Shown here: positions 23,720 to 30,855 of the stretch, piece by piece | Layout: the number at the start of each line of letters is the position of its first letter | Position numbering within the stretch: the stretch's first letter is position 1 | Assembly (NCBI GenBank): GCA_016935095.1 | Contig: JAFGRO010000079.1 | Coordinates: 1-35,397, forward strand | Length of the DNA stretch: 35,397 nucleotides | Source of the DNA: Candidatus Woesearchaeota archaeon | GTDB lineage: Archaea > Nanobdellota > Nanobdellia > Woesearchaeales > GW2011-AR15 | Reading direction: 5' to 3' | The notes under the pieces: model-generated | What the model saw: only the letters and a program-made list of their open reading frames with translations | Told to the model about the DNA's origin: nothing | Databases searched by the model: none | Position numbers and translations under genes: made by a program

Positions 23720-24301
23720 ATGTTCACACTTAAAGAAATAATTGATATTTTGGCAATGACGTTTTTTGTAGGGTTTATTTTTTCAGATGTTTTCAGAAAA
23801 CCGCGCGTGATAAAAGATATTGTTGATTATTATAAGCCTAAGAACAGATTTAATTTTGAAGACATTAAATTTGCAGCGCTTGTCACAGCTCCTGCAATCA
23901 TACTCCATGAGCTTGGCCATAAGTTTGTTGCAATGGGCTTTGGAATGCAGGCTACATTTAATGCAGCTTATACATGGCTTTTTGTAGGCGCAGTATTAAA
24001 GCTGATGAATTTCGGATTAATCTTTTTTGTTCCTGCATATGTTGCCTGGGTCCCGACTGATTTTTCATTAAATAATCCCTGGGTCGGCTCAGTTATTGCA
24101 TTTGCAGGCCCTGCTGTTAACCTGGTTTTGTGGCTGGGCACATCATTAATCTTAAAATCAAAAAAATTAAACAGGAAATACATCCATTTCCTGATATTAA
24201 CCTCAAGGATAAATATGTTCTTGTTTATATTTAATATGATCCCTATTCCCGGGTTTGACGGTTTTCATGTTTTAAAGGGATTAATTGAAACAATTATATA
24301 A
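23720..24301 (+). CDS. Site-2 protease-type M50 metallopeptidase
   Basis: Integral membrane zinc protease homologue. The HExxH motif is in APAIILHELGHKFVAMGFG (residues about 54-72), where His, Glu and His act as zinc ligands and catalytic base. The second ligand motif IPIPGFDGFHVLKG near residue 178 matches the NPxPxxDG region with its Asp. Four to five membrane helices surround these motifs. The short 193-residue form without a PDZ domain is common in archaea (FtsH-like or Rip-type small M50 proteins). It is followed after 4 bp by the patatin gene, so the two are co-transcribed. Substrate is unknown. Confidence 0.9.
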   Translation: MFTLKEIIDILAMTFFVGFIFSDVFRKPRVIKDIVDYYKPKNRFNFEDIKFAALVTAPAIILHELGHKFVAMGFGMQATFNAAYTWLFVGAVLKLMNFGLIFFVPAYVAWVPTDFSLNNPWVGSVIAFAGPAVNLVLWLGTSLILKSKKLNRKYIHFLILTSRINMFLFIFNMIPIPGFDGFHVLKGLIETII

Positions 24302-24305
24302 TAAA

Positions 24306-25109
24306 ATGAGTCCAAAAATCGGCCTGGTTTTAAGCGGAGGAGGTGTAAGGGGATTTGCACATGCAGGAGTTCTTAAAGTCCTGGAAAAGCACAGGATAAA
24401 GGTCACCGCAATTGCAGGCACAAGCATGGGCTCAATTATCGGCGCGATGTATGCTTCAGGATTAACCGCTGCAAAAATTGAAGAGCTGATACTGAATTTC
24501 AGGCTGCAGGATTTATTCAGGGTAATTGATCTGTCTTTTTCTAACAAAGGCTTTGTCAGGGGAGAAAAAATCCTAAAATATTTTATGACATTGATTAAAG
24601 CAAAAAGATTTGAGGAATTGAAAATCCCGCTTGTGGTTAATGCAGTTGACATAATAAGTGAAAAAGAGATAATATTCAGGAAAGGGGATTTGTCTGAAGC
24701 GCTTTCTGCCAGCACATGCTTTCCGGGGGTTTTTGAGCCAAAAATAATAAAAGATAAGCTAATGATGGATGGCGGGCTCCAGAACCCTCTTGCCCTGGGG
24801 TTATTAAAGAAATACAATCTTGATTTCTCAATCCTGGTAAATGTCACAACAGGATTCAGCAAGGAAATAAACTGGGAAAAGCCAAGCGTAATAGATATAT
24901 TCAAGCAAAGCATAAACATCATGCAGGACGAGTTAATCAAGCTTAGATTAAATACAACAAAAGAAGATTACATTCTCATACAGCCTGATGTCGGAAAAAC
25001 AAGATTATGGGATATCAGAAACTCCAGGAAAATAATCAATATGGGAGAAAAGGCAGCTCTTAACCATATCAAAGAAGTAAAACAAAAAATTAAGCATTAT
25101 TCAGATTAA
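24306..25109 (+). CDS. Patatin-like phospholipase (RssA-type)
   Basis: Serine acyl hydrolase of the patatin family. The oxyanion loop GLVLSGGGVRGFAHAGVLKV is near residues 5-24. The nucleophile elbow GTSMGSIIGAMYASG carries the active Ser near residue 45. The dyad Asp is in MMDGGLQNPLALG near residue 160. The start at ATG 24306 (MSPKIGL) follows the M50 stop by 4 bp; an in-frame ATG at 24285 would overlap the M50 gene and add MKQLYNK. The 267-residue length fits the single-domain RssA/YchK group. Role may be lipid turnover; the neighbouring membrane protease suggests a shared membrane-homeostasis unit (inference). Confidence 0.92.
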   Translation: MSPKIGLVLSGGGVRGFAHAGVLKVLEKHRIKVTAIAGTSMGSIIGAMYASGLTAAKIEELILNFRLQDLFRVIDLSFSNKGFVRGEKILKYFMTLIKAKRFEELKIPLVVNAVDIISEKEIIFRKGDLSEALSASTCFPGVFEPKIIKDKLMMDGGLQNPLALGLLKKYNLDFSILVNVTTGFSKEINWEKPSVIDIFKQSINIMQDELIKLRLNTTKEDYILIQPDVGKTRLWDIRNSRKIINMGEKAALNHIKEVKQKIKHYSD

Positions 25110-25128
25110 TATTCTTCATCATGAAAAT

Positions 25129-25141
25129 CTTTAAATATAAG
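25129..25141 (+). promoter_or_regulatory. TATA box of pyrG
   Basis: ctttaaatataag is about 80-90 nt upstream of the pyrG ATG (25222), so transcription should start near 25160 and leave a leader of about 60 nt. That is longer than most leaders in this window. I see no strong hairpin in it. Confidence 0.45.
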
Positions 25142-25221
25142 TTAAGAGCTTCTTATTAAATGCTAAGAATAATTTGTTCTAAAAACTTGTTAATTTTATT
25201 TGAAATTAAGCTGTGTGAAAA

Positions 25222-26853
25222 ATGAAAACAAGATATATTGCCGTTACAGGAGGTGTTATTTCAGGATTAGGCAAAGGCGTTGTAACTTCTTCTTTGGGAT
25301 ACCTGTTAAAAGCCCAGGGCTATTCAGTTACCTCTATCAAGATTGACCCCTATATCAATGTGGATGCAGGCACTATGCGGCCGACCGAGCACGGGGAGGT
25401 GTTTGTCACGTATGACGGCGGGGAAACTGACCAGGACATGGGAACTTATGAAAGGTTCCTTGATGTTGAATTATCAAAGAAAAACAATATCACCACAGGC
25501 CAGATCTACAGGACTGTAATTGAAAAAGAGAGAAACCTTGAATACGGCGGCAAGACTGTTGAGGTTATTCCCCATATCCCCCAGGAAATCAAAAGAAGGA
25601 TAAGGGAAGCTGCAAATATTTCAAAAGCAGATTTTGTTCTTATTGAAATAGGCGGGACAGTAGGAGATTACCAGAGCGTCCTGTTCCTTGAGGCTGTAAG
25701 GGAGATGAGGCTTGAGGGAGATGATATTATTTATGTCCATGTGGCGTATCTTCCCATACCTGATAACCTTGGAGAGATGAAAACAAAGCCTGCCCAGCAT
25801 TCTATCCGGGAGTTAAATGAAATCGGCCTGCAGCCTGATATTTTTATAGGTCGTTCAGAAAAACCAATGGACGATGCAAGAAAAGAAAAGATCTCTTTTA
25901 TCTGCAACATGAAAAAAGACTGTATTTTATCAGCTCCTGATTTAAATAATATTTATGAAGAGCCAATTGTGCTGGATGATGAAGGTTTAACAAGAACACT
26001 GCTAAAAAAATTCAGTCTCACTTACAAAGAAAATACACTTAAAGAGTGGAAAAGGTTCATCTCAAAGATAAAGAACCTGAATAAAAAGATAAAGATCGGC
26101 ATTGTAGGCAAATATTTTGACATTGGTGATTTTTCATTAGAAGATTCCTATGTTTCTGTTATTGAATCCATAAAGCATGCTGCATGGCACAATGACCATA
26201 TTCCTGTTATTAAATGGATTGATTCAAAAATATTTGAAAACAATCCTGGAAAATTAAATTCTCTAGATGAGTTTAACGGGCTGATTGTTCCCGGAGGATT
26301 CGGTAAATCCGGTGTTGAAGGCAAGATCCTTGCTATTAAATATGCCCGTGAAAATAATATTCCCTATCTGGGATTATGCTATGGCATGCAGCTGGCAATT
26401 GTTGAGTATGCAAGAAATATATGCGGCTTAAAAGACGCCCACACTACTGAGATAAACCCAAAAACAAAACATCCTGTTATTGATATTCTTCCTGAGCAGA
26501 AAAAGAACATTGAAAATTCAAATTACGGCGCAACAATGAGATTAGGAGACTATAAGGCCAAGCTAAAGAAAAACACGAAAATCTGGGAACTTTACGGCAA
26601 AAAAGAAGATGTAAGTGAGAGGCACAGGCACAGGTATGAGGTAAATCCAAAATATATTAATATCCTTGAAGAAAAAGGAATGGTCTTTTCAGGAAGCTCC
26701 CCTGACAGGAGATTAATGGAGTTCATGGAACTTCCCGGGCAGAAGTATTTTGTCGGGACACAGGGCCATCCTGAATTCAAGTCAAGAGTTTTAAAGCCGC
26801 ATCCGATGTTTAATGGGCTTGTTAAGGCTGCAATTAATAAAAAAGCAAGATAA
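25222..26853 (+). CDS. pyrG: CTP synthase
   Basis: Amidates UTP to CTP using glutamine and ATP. The N-terminal synthetase domain opens with TGGVISGLGKGVVTSSLGYL (P-loop at residues 14-22) and contains IKIDPYINVDAGTM, HGEVFVTYDGGETDQDMG and IGGTVGDYQS. The C-terminal class I glutamine amidotransferase domain has the nucleophile Cys in LGLCYGMQLAIVEYAR and the His-Glu pair in GTQGHPEFKSR. The 543-residue length is full. The gene shows the same base composition as its neighbours apart from more G+C in conserved motifs. It is monocistronic, with about 290 bp to the next gene. Confidence 0.98.
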   Translation: MKTRYIAVTGGVISGLGKGVVTSSLGYLLKAQGYSVTSIKIDPYINVDAGTMRPTEHGEVFVTYDGGETDQDMGTYERFLDVELSKKNNITTGQIYRTVIEKERNLEYGGKTVEVIPHIPQEIKRRIREAANISKADFVLIEIGGTVGDYQSVLFLEAVREMRLEGDDIIYVHVAYLPIPDNLGEMKTKPAQHSIRELNEIGLQPDIFIGRSEKPMDDARKEKISFICNMKKDCILSAPDLNNIYEEPIVLDDEGLTRTLLKKFSLTYKENTLKEWKRFISKIKNLNKKIKIGIVGKYFDIGDFSLEDSYVSVIESIKHAAWHNDHIPVIKWIDSKIFENNPGKLNSLDEFNGLIVPGGFGKSGVEGKILAIKYARENNIPYLGLCYGMQLAIVEYARNICGLKDAHTTEINPKTKHPVIDILPEQKKNIENSNYGATMRLGDYKAKLKKNTKIWELYGKKEDVSERHRHRYEVNPKYINILEEKGMVFSGSSPDRRLMEFMELPGQKYFVGTQGHPEFKSRVLKPHPMFNGLVKAAINKKAR

Positions 26854-26922
26854 TTAAATCAAATTAGTTCTTTTTTAATAATTTTCTTTTACTTTTTTCA
26901 TTAATATTTTTTTATTTTAGTA

Positions 26923-27060
26923 ATTGAGAGAGAACACAAGTTGCCCTTGCCGTGATTAAAGACGTCCCTCAATCAGCTCCCTTTGATTATTTTAATCAGA
27001 AGGGGCGCTTGGGGAACTTCTCGTTAAAAATTAGGGAGCAACTATCAAATCTCCCCAAGC
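26923..27060 (+). ncRNA. Candidate structured RNA with three hairpins (family unknown)
   Basis: This G+C-rich island in an otherwise very AT-rich gap folds well. Hairpin A pairs ATTGAG (26923-26928) with CTCAAT (26968-26973) and encloses a small CAAG/CTTG hairpin and a cgTGAttaaaGAcg segment shaped like a kink-loop. Hairpin B pairs TCCCTTTGATTA (26978-26989) with TAATCAGAAGGGG (26993-27005), 12 pairs with one bulged G and a 3-nt loop. Hairpin C pairs GCTTGGGGA (27007-27015) with TCCCCAAGC (27052-27060), 9 pairs, and has an inner CTTCT/GGGAG stem. The strand is a guess; no open frame or protein match runs through it. The downstream gene has its own TATA box after this element, so it is not that gene's leader. 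Confidence 0.5.
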
Positions 27061-27103
27061 CTGAAAATTAAAAAGAGATATCTAATTCCAATTTTTTCCG
27101 CAA

Positions 27104-27141
27104 CTTTTATAAATAATTTTTTAATTCTGTGAATAAGGTGA
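27104..27141 (+). promoter_or_regulatory. TATA box and ribosome-binding site of the Zn-ribbon/EF-1 beta operon
   Basis: cttttataaata (27104-27115) is a clear TATA box, and GGTGA (27137-27141) lies five bases before the ATG at 27147. The ribosome-binding site decides this start over the in-frame GTG at 27129. Confidence 0.6.
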
Positions 27142-27146
27142 ACTCA

Positions 27147-27320
27147 ATGGAAAAACAATTAGTATGCTCTTCATGTAAACAAAGAATAACCAATGCAAAA
27201 GGCACAGCTGTCTTCATGTGCCCTAACTGCGGCAAGCAGCAGATAATAAGATGCATTGACTGCAGGAAGACTGTTGTAAAGTATAAATGCCCTGAATGCG
27301 GGTTTGAAGGGCCTAATTAA
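27147..27320 (+). CDS. Small double zinc-ribbon protein (HVO_2753-like)
   Basis: The 57-residue protein has four CxxC motifs: CSSCKQ, CPNCGK, CIDCRK and CPECGF, enough for two zinc sites. It fits the archaeal small zinc-finger family of which Haloferax HVO_2753 is the studied member (DUF1610-related), often encoded directly before EF-1 beta, as here (gap 10 bp). The start at ATG 27147 is fixed by GGTGA upstream. The family's role is not settled; a link to translation is suggested by the conserved neighbour. Confidence 0.9.
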   Translation: MEKQLVCSSCKQRITNAKGTAVFMCPNCGKQQIIRCIDCRKTVVKYKCPECGFEGPN

Positions 27321-27330
27321 CTGGTTAAAA

Positions 27331-27609
27331 ATGGCTGATGTTATAATTACATTAAGGATCATGCCCAGTTCTGTGGATGTTAACCTTGACCAACTGTTTG
27401 AAAAGGTAAAAGGAAAGATTGTTTCATTTTCTGGAATGGACAATATGAAACATGAAGTTCAGCCAGTCGCTTTTGGCCTAAATGCCCTTCAGGTAATGTT
27501 TGTCATGCCTGAATCAAAAGGAGCAACAGACTCACTTGAAGAAGATATTTCTAATATGGCAGAGGTTGAATCAGTTGAAGTTACTGATGTCAGGAGAAGC
27601 ATAGGGTAA
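27331..27609 (+). CDS. ef1b: Translation elongation factor 1 beta (aEF-1B)
   Basis: Guanine nucleotide exchange factor that recycles EF-1 alpha. The 92-residue ferredoxin-like domain starts MADVIITLRIMPSSVDVNLD, contains QPVAFGLNALQVMFVMPE and ends EVESVEVTDVRRSIG, all as in archaeal EF-1 beta. The start at 27331 is preferred over an in-frame ATG at 27304 that overlaps the Zn-ribbon gene. Co-transcribed with the Zn-ribbon gene. Confidence 0.95.
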   Translation: MADVIITLRIMPSSVDVNLDQLFEKVKGKIVSFSGMDNMKHEVQPVAFGLNALQVMFVMPESKGATDSLEEDISNMAEVESVEVTDVRRSIG

Positions 27610-27624
27610 TTATTAACTCCAAAA

Positions 27625-28917
27625 TCAGCATTTCTTTGCCCAGCCTATCTGGCTGATCCAGACATTCATTGTCCCATAAGAGCACCCGTGTTTATATTCT
27701 CCCTTATTTAATCCAGGTTTGCATTCCAGTATATCTATACATGAGCAGCCATATGTATCTTCCATTGTAAATTCACTGTCAACAATTGATTGGTTGAACT
27801 TAGTCTCAAATATTGAATCGCTGTCTACATCTGCATAATGGTTAGGGTTAAGGTCAGGTATATTATCAGGCAGGATTGTGCCCGGGCAAAGGTCATCATA
27901 ACAATCATTCACTCCGTCACAGTCTGCATCTGTTTCTTCCCCGCATATTGTCTCATCAATCAGAGTATCGCAGTTGTTGTCTTTACTGTCACAGATTTCC
28001 GGCTCAGGAATGCATGTATTATTTGTTAAAGGATAATAATCAACAAGCAGATCTTCAACTCTCACATAAATTTCATCACAGATTCCGTCATAATCTGTGT
28101 CATTGCATGTTTCTGAGAATCCCGGGCCATCATACTTTGTCCAGAAATTCCCTCCAAGATAAGGGCCTCCCACGATGTTCGTTCCGGGTGTTTTTTCTAT
28201 ATTCAGATAATTCAGTGTGCAAGGACCAAGACAGATTATACCAGTTGAGGCTGAGATGATATTGTTGTATATTAAATTTTCATTGCCTCCCTCAAGAATA
28301 ACATAGCTGACGAGTGTATTCCCTGTTATTGTGTTTAAATCTGATTCATAAAGACGTATATTTTCATACATGCCTCCAAGATTATTTCCTTTTATTAGGT
28401 TATTATCTGAATAATAGAGGCCGATTCCCCCCAATACTGGATTTACTAAAGGAAGACACGTATTGTTGATTATCATATTGTTGTGCGAGTAACTGGCAAT
28501 CATAAAATATGTGCCCTGCCCAACAATCTCATTATTCAAGAATTTGCTGTTCTCTACATCAGTAATATCAATACTGTTAGAATATCCCCCTTCCATAATG
28601 CAGTTTGCCACAGTTACATTGTTCAGTTCAGCTAAGATAATTCCAGCTGTGGAAGCGTATCCTGAAAATACCAATCCTGAACCGTCGCAGTCAAAAGTTA
28701 TGTCTGAAGAACTGATGATTATGGATTCTTCAATGTTATACGTGCCAAGACAAAGGATAGTATTATCAGTTATATAGAAGTTCCCATCTTCATAAACTAC
28801 TTTGTCCTCATATGTATCTGGGTCGTCAAAATCAACACATGTAAAAGGCTGTGCATATGATACCTTAAAAAACAAAACAAATAACACAAACAGGAATAAT
28901 AGATTGTATTTTTTCAT
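27625..28917 (-). CDS. Secreted parallel beta-helix protein with MopE-type metal-binding motif
   Basis: A signal peptide (MKKYNLLFLFVLFVLFFKVSYA) leads a 430-residue exported protein. Residues about 60-255 form repeated right-handed beta-helix turns typical of NosD/PbH1 repeats: ITFDCDGSGLVFSG, VTVANCIMEGGYS, SKFLNNEIVGQG, NLIKGNNLGGM, NTITGNTLVSY and NLIYNNIISAS. GGNFWTKYDGPGF then resembles the NosD-type 'G NYW  DY G' end. From about residue 300 comes EICDSKDNNCDTLIDE, a MopE-type putative metal-binding motif, then a Cys- and Asp-rich tail ending WISQIGWAKKC. It is likely a surface or carbohydrate-interacting protein. Upstream there is a TATA-like stretch (about 28952-28964) and a strong GAGGGGGTG ribosome site. 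Confidence 0.85.
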   Translation of the reverse strand: MKKYNLLFLFVLFVLFFKVSYAQPFTCVDFDDPDTYEDKVVYEDGNFYITDNTILCLGTYNIEESIIISSSDITFDCDGSGLVFSGYASTAGIILAELNNVTVANCIMEGGYSNSIDITDVENSKFLNNEIVGQGTYFMIASYSHNNMIINNTCLPLVNPVLGGIGLYYSDNNLIKGNNLGGMYENIRLYESDLNTITGNTLVSYVILEGGNENLIYNNIISASTGIICLGPCTLNYLNIEKTPGTNIVGGPYLGGNFWTKYDGPGFSETCNDTDYDGICDEIYVRVEDLLVDYYPLTNNTCIPEPEICDSKDNNCDTLIDETICGEETDADCDGVNDCYDDLCPGTILPDNIPDLNPNHYADVDSDSIFETKFNQSIVDSEFTMEDTYGCSCIDILECKPGLNKGEYKHGCSYGTMNVWISQIGWAKKC

Positions 28918-29026
28918 TGAAACACCCCCTCTATTATCAGTACGGCATTATAAATATAAAAATATTGTGTTTCTGCCTGGCAGCCTTTTAAGAATTATTC
29001 TTATCGGAATTTTTTTATCAATAATA

Positions 29027-29037
29027 GTTATAAAACA
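29027..29037 (+). promoter_or_regulatory. TATA box upstream of a possible microprotein
   Basis: gttataaaaca is centred about 28 nt upstream of the ATG at 29060, the leaderless spacing seen at confirmed genes in this window. The gap 28918-29210 otherwise holds only promoter-like AT stretches. Confidence 0.35.
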
Positions 29038-29059
29038 TTTATTTCTTTTTCTCTGAATT

Positions 29060-29140
29060 ATGCACAAAACAGGAATAGTAAAATATGTTATGAATTGTTC
29101 TGATATGATGTATTCTATGATGTGCATGATGATGCGATAA
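29060..29140 (+). CDS. Possible 26-residue Met-rich microprotein
   Basis: ATG 29060 to TAA 29140 encodes 26 residues, nine of them Met and two Cys (ending MMYSMMCMMMR). A TATA box lies at leaderless distance. Met/Cys-rich short peptides can bind copper or sit at membranes, but this one has no visible ribosome site, and the ATGATG repeats that create the Met residues could belong to a non-coding element instead. Low confidence. Confidence 0.25.
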   Translation: MHKTGIVKYVMNCSDMMYSMMCMMMR

Positions 29141-29176
29141 TCATTTCAGCGGCTTTTTTTAAAAATTTCTTAAGTT

Positions 29177-29188
29177 AAATTATAAAAA
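29177..29188 (+). promoter_or_regulatory. TATA box of the MetK-like/cupin operon
   Basis: aaattataaaaa is centred about 28 nt upstream of the ATG at 29211, and GAGG (29201-29204) is a weak ribosome-binding site six bases before it. Confidence 0.55.
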
Positions 29189-29210
29189 AATAATCAACAA
29201 GAGGAAAAAG

Positions 29211-30527
29211 ATGAGTAATTATCAATCACAAAGAAACATCAGACAGGAGATAATAGAAAAATATCCTTCTCATAATAGTGCAAGAGAAGCAATCGCCCAG
29301 GCAAGACAAGTATACCATGATTCAAGAGTGTTATACCAAGAAGTGGGTTTTCCTTGCAAGCCGGATACTTTAGATGATACTCTTACAGATATTGTTGTAG
29401 AAGCATTACAGGATGAATTCGGTCCGAACCATAATTATGACATCCGCGGAATTTCAATCCCTGTAGTTAAAAGAGAACCTGAAGAAAAAGAAAAAAGTCT
29501 CTCAGATAAACCCTATCTGTTTTTATTCTTCGGAGAGGCAAATGTTTCATTAAAGGGATATGAAGATTATCTTAGAGAGAGAGTATTGGGATATCTTGAA
29601 CAACAGGGATATGAAACTGGCTTAGATGGTAATTTAAGCGATATTGATATTGCTTTCAATATAATCGGTCAAAACGGAATATTGGAAAAGATTAAGGATA
29701 ATGGCGGCGAAGCAAAAGCAGGAGACATGACCGGTGGGATAGGTGTTGCATACAGGAATAACGGCACAGATGATCCTTGTTTCAGATATTTGCCGCCACA
29801 GTTCTGGATTGCAACTCATTTAGCTAATTATTTGAATTCCTGTCGTTTGTCAGGAGAATTAGAAGAGGCACTGCCTGACGGTAAAATTGCAGTATTATAT
29901 AATGTAGTAAATTTCATACCTAATGGATTACTGGCAGTTGATGTTGCCTGCCAGCATCAAGGGAATGTAACAACAATAAGACAAAATGTATCTGATCTGA
30001 TAAGAGATGAAGCAAGGAGATTAGGTATTCCAATCAAAGGATATATAATTGTTAATAATTCAAATGGATTTAATGAAGGATTAATAGATAGTGACGGCGG
30101 CATATCAGGGAATAAAACACATACACAGTTTCCAGGGGATGAAGGTATAAGGATTGATTCTTTTCCAGGTGAAGGATTTTCAAAACCAGGAATCCTTTTA
30201 ACTATTGGTTTAACTTATCTTGCAAGACATGTAGTTGCAGCAGGGTTGGCTGATTATGCAAGAATTGGCGGAAAGATAGTGATAAACCAGGAAAGAATCA
30301 CTCATCTAGATCTTGAAACAAGACACTCCTGCATTGCCCCTGAAGACAAAGTAATTGAAGCATTGGAACAGGTCTGGGAGCCTACTCTTGAAAATATTAT
30401 AGGAACCTTTGATTTGGAAAATCCACAGACTTTTCAGGATTATGTTGAACATGGCTGGTATTGGCAGGGGCATCCATGGATGCAGATTGATGAAACCCTT
30501 GTTGAAGAATTATTGGCAAATATATAA
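29211..30527 (+). CDS. Divergent S-adenosylmethionine synthetase (MetK) homologue
   Basis: The whole 438-residue protein follows the bacterial/eukaryotic-type MetK chain in order. KPDTLDDTLTDIVVEAL (50-66) matches the N-terminal GHPDKIADQISDAVLDA block. FFGEANVS (106-113) matches the VGGEITTS strand. KAGDMTGGIGVAY (169-181) matches GAGDQGLMFGYA. LLAVDVACQHQ matches IVGIDAVVLSTQH. DGGISGNK (295-302) matches DCGLTGRK. TYLARHVVAAGLAD matches ARYVAKNIVAAGLAD, and the C-terminal YVEHGWYWQGHPW matches AAYGHFGREHFPW. Key residues differ: the conserved His of GHPDK is Lys50 and the Lys is Thr53, and the Arg of GRK is Asn301. Asp52, Asp172, Asp295, Lys302 and one Lys (325) in the later loop appear kept. 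Archaea normally use an unrelated-looking archaeal MAT family. It may be an active variant, use another substrate, or be non-catalytic. A cupin gene follows after one base. Confidence 0.75.
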   Translation: MSNYQSQRNIRQEIIEKYPSHNSAREAIAQARQVYHDSRVLYQEVGFPCKPDTLDDTLTDIVVEALQDEFGPNHNYDIRGISIPVVKREPEEKEKSLSDKPYLFLFFGEANVSLKGYEDYLRERVLGYLEQQGYETGLDGNLSDIDIAFNIIGQNGILEKIKDNGGEAKAGDMTGGIGVAYRNNGTDDPCFRYLPPQFWIATHLANYLNSCRLSGELEEALPDGKIAVLYNVVNFIPNGLLAVDVACQHQGNVTTIRQNVSDLIRDEARRLGIPIKGYIIVNNSNGFNEGLIDSDGGISGNKTHTQFPGDEGIRIDSFPGEGFSKPGILLTIGLTYLARHVVAAGLADYARIGGKIVINQERITHLDLETRHSCIAPEDKVIEALEQVWEPTLENIIGTFDLENPQTFQDYVEHGWYWQGHPWMQIDETLVEELLANI

Positions 30528-30528
30528 A

Positions 30529-30855
30529 ATGAACAAAATCACTTTATCTGAAAAAATATCTGAATTGAATGAAAAACCCTGGTCTCCAGTTGATATTGCC
30601 AGAGTTAATGACCAAATCATTAGATTAGCTTATTTTAAAGGAGAATATCACTGGCACAAACATGATAATGAAGATGAATTGTTCTTTGTTTACAAAGGAA
30701 GTATTGTTATTCAAATTAAAGATAAACAAGATATAGTTCTTAATCAAGGAGAAATCGCAGTTATTGAAAAAGGGACTGAACATTGCCCGAAAAGTGATGA
30801 AGGCGCATATGTCTTAATGTTTGAGCCTTGTGAATTAAACTCAAGAGGAGATTAA
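30529..30855 (+). CDS. Small cupin-domain protein
   Basis: The 108-residue protein is a single cupin barrel. Motif 1 is GEYHWHKHDNEDELFFVYKG, with two His and a Glu as metal ligands, and motif 2 is GEIAVIEKGTEHCPKS, with the third His. All four expected metal ligands are present. The start at ATG 30529, one base after the MetK-like stop, is preferred to a longer frame from 30409 that overlaps that gene. Single-domain cupins include isomerases, dioxygenases and ligand-binding regulators; coupling to the MetK-like gene suggests work on the same small molecule (inference). It overlaps the convergent trm1 3' end by 15 bp. Confidence 0.9.
   Translation: MNKITLSEKISELNEKPWSPVDIARVNDQIIRLAYFKGEYHWHKHDNEDELFFVYKGSIVIQIKDKQDIVLNQGEIAVIEKGTEHCPKSDEGAYVLMFEPCELNSRGD

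Noticed and set aside
24281-24940. Minus-strand 219-codon frame opposite the patatin gene
   Set aside because: The plus strand carries all catalytic patatin motifs; the antisense frame has no motif or start signal.
26923-26973. H/ACA guide RNA reading of hairpin A
   Set aside because: The TGA...GA loop is suggestive, but no ACA box follows the lower stem at the required distance.
27007-27060. Resemblance of hairpin C (GGGAGCAAC and flanking pairs) to SRP RNA helix 8
   Set aside because: The conserved GGAA-type tetraloop and the correct asymmetric loop are missing, and the element is far shorter than an archaeal SRP RNA; kept only as an RNA of unknown family.
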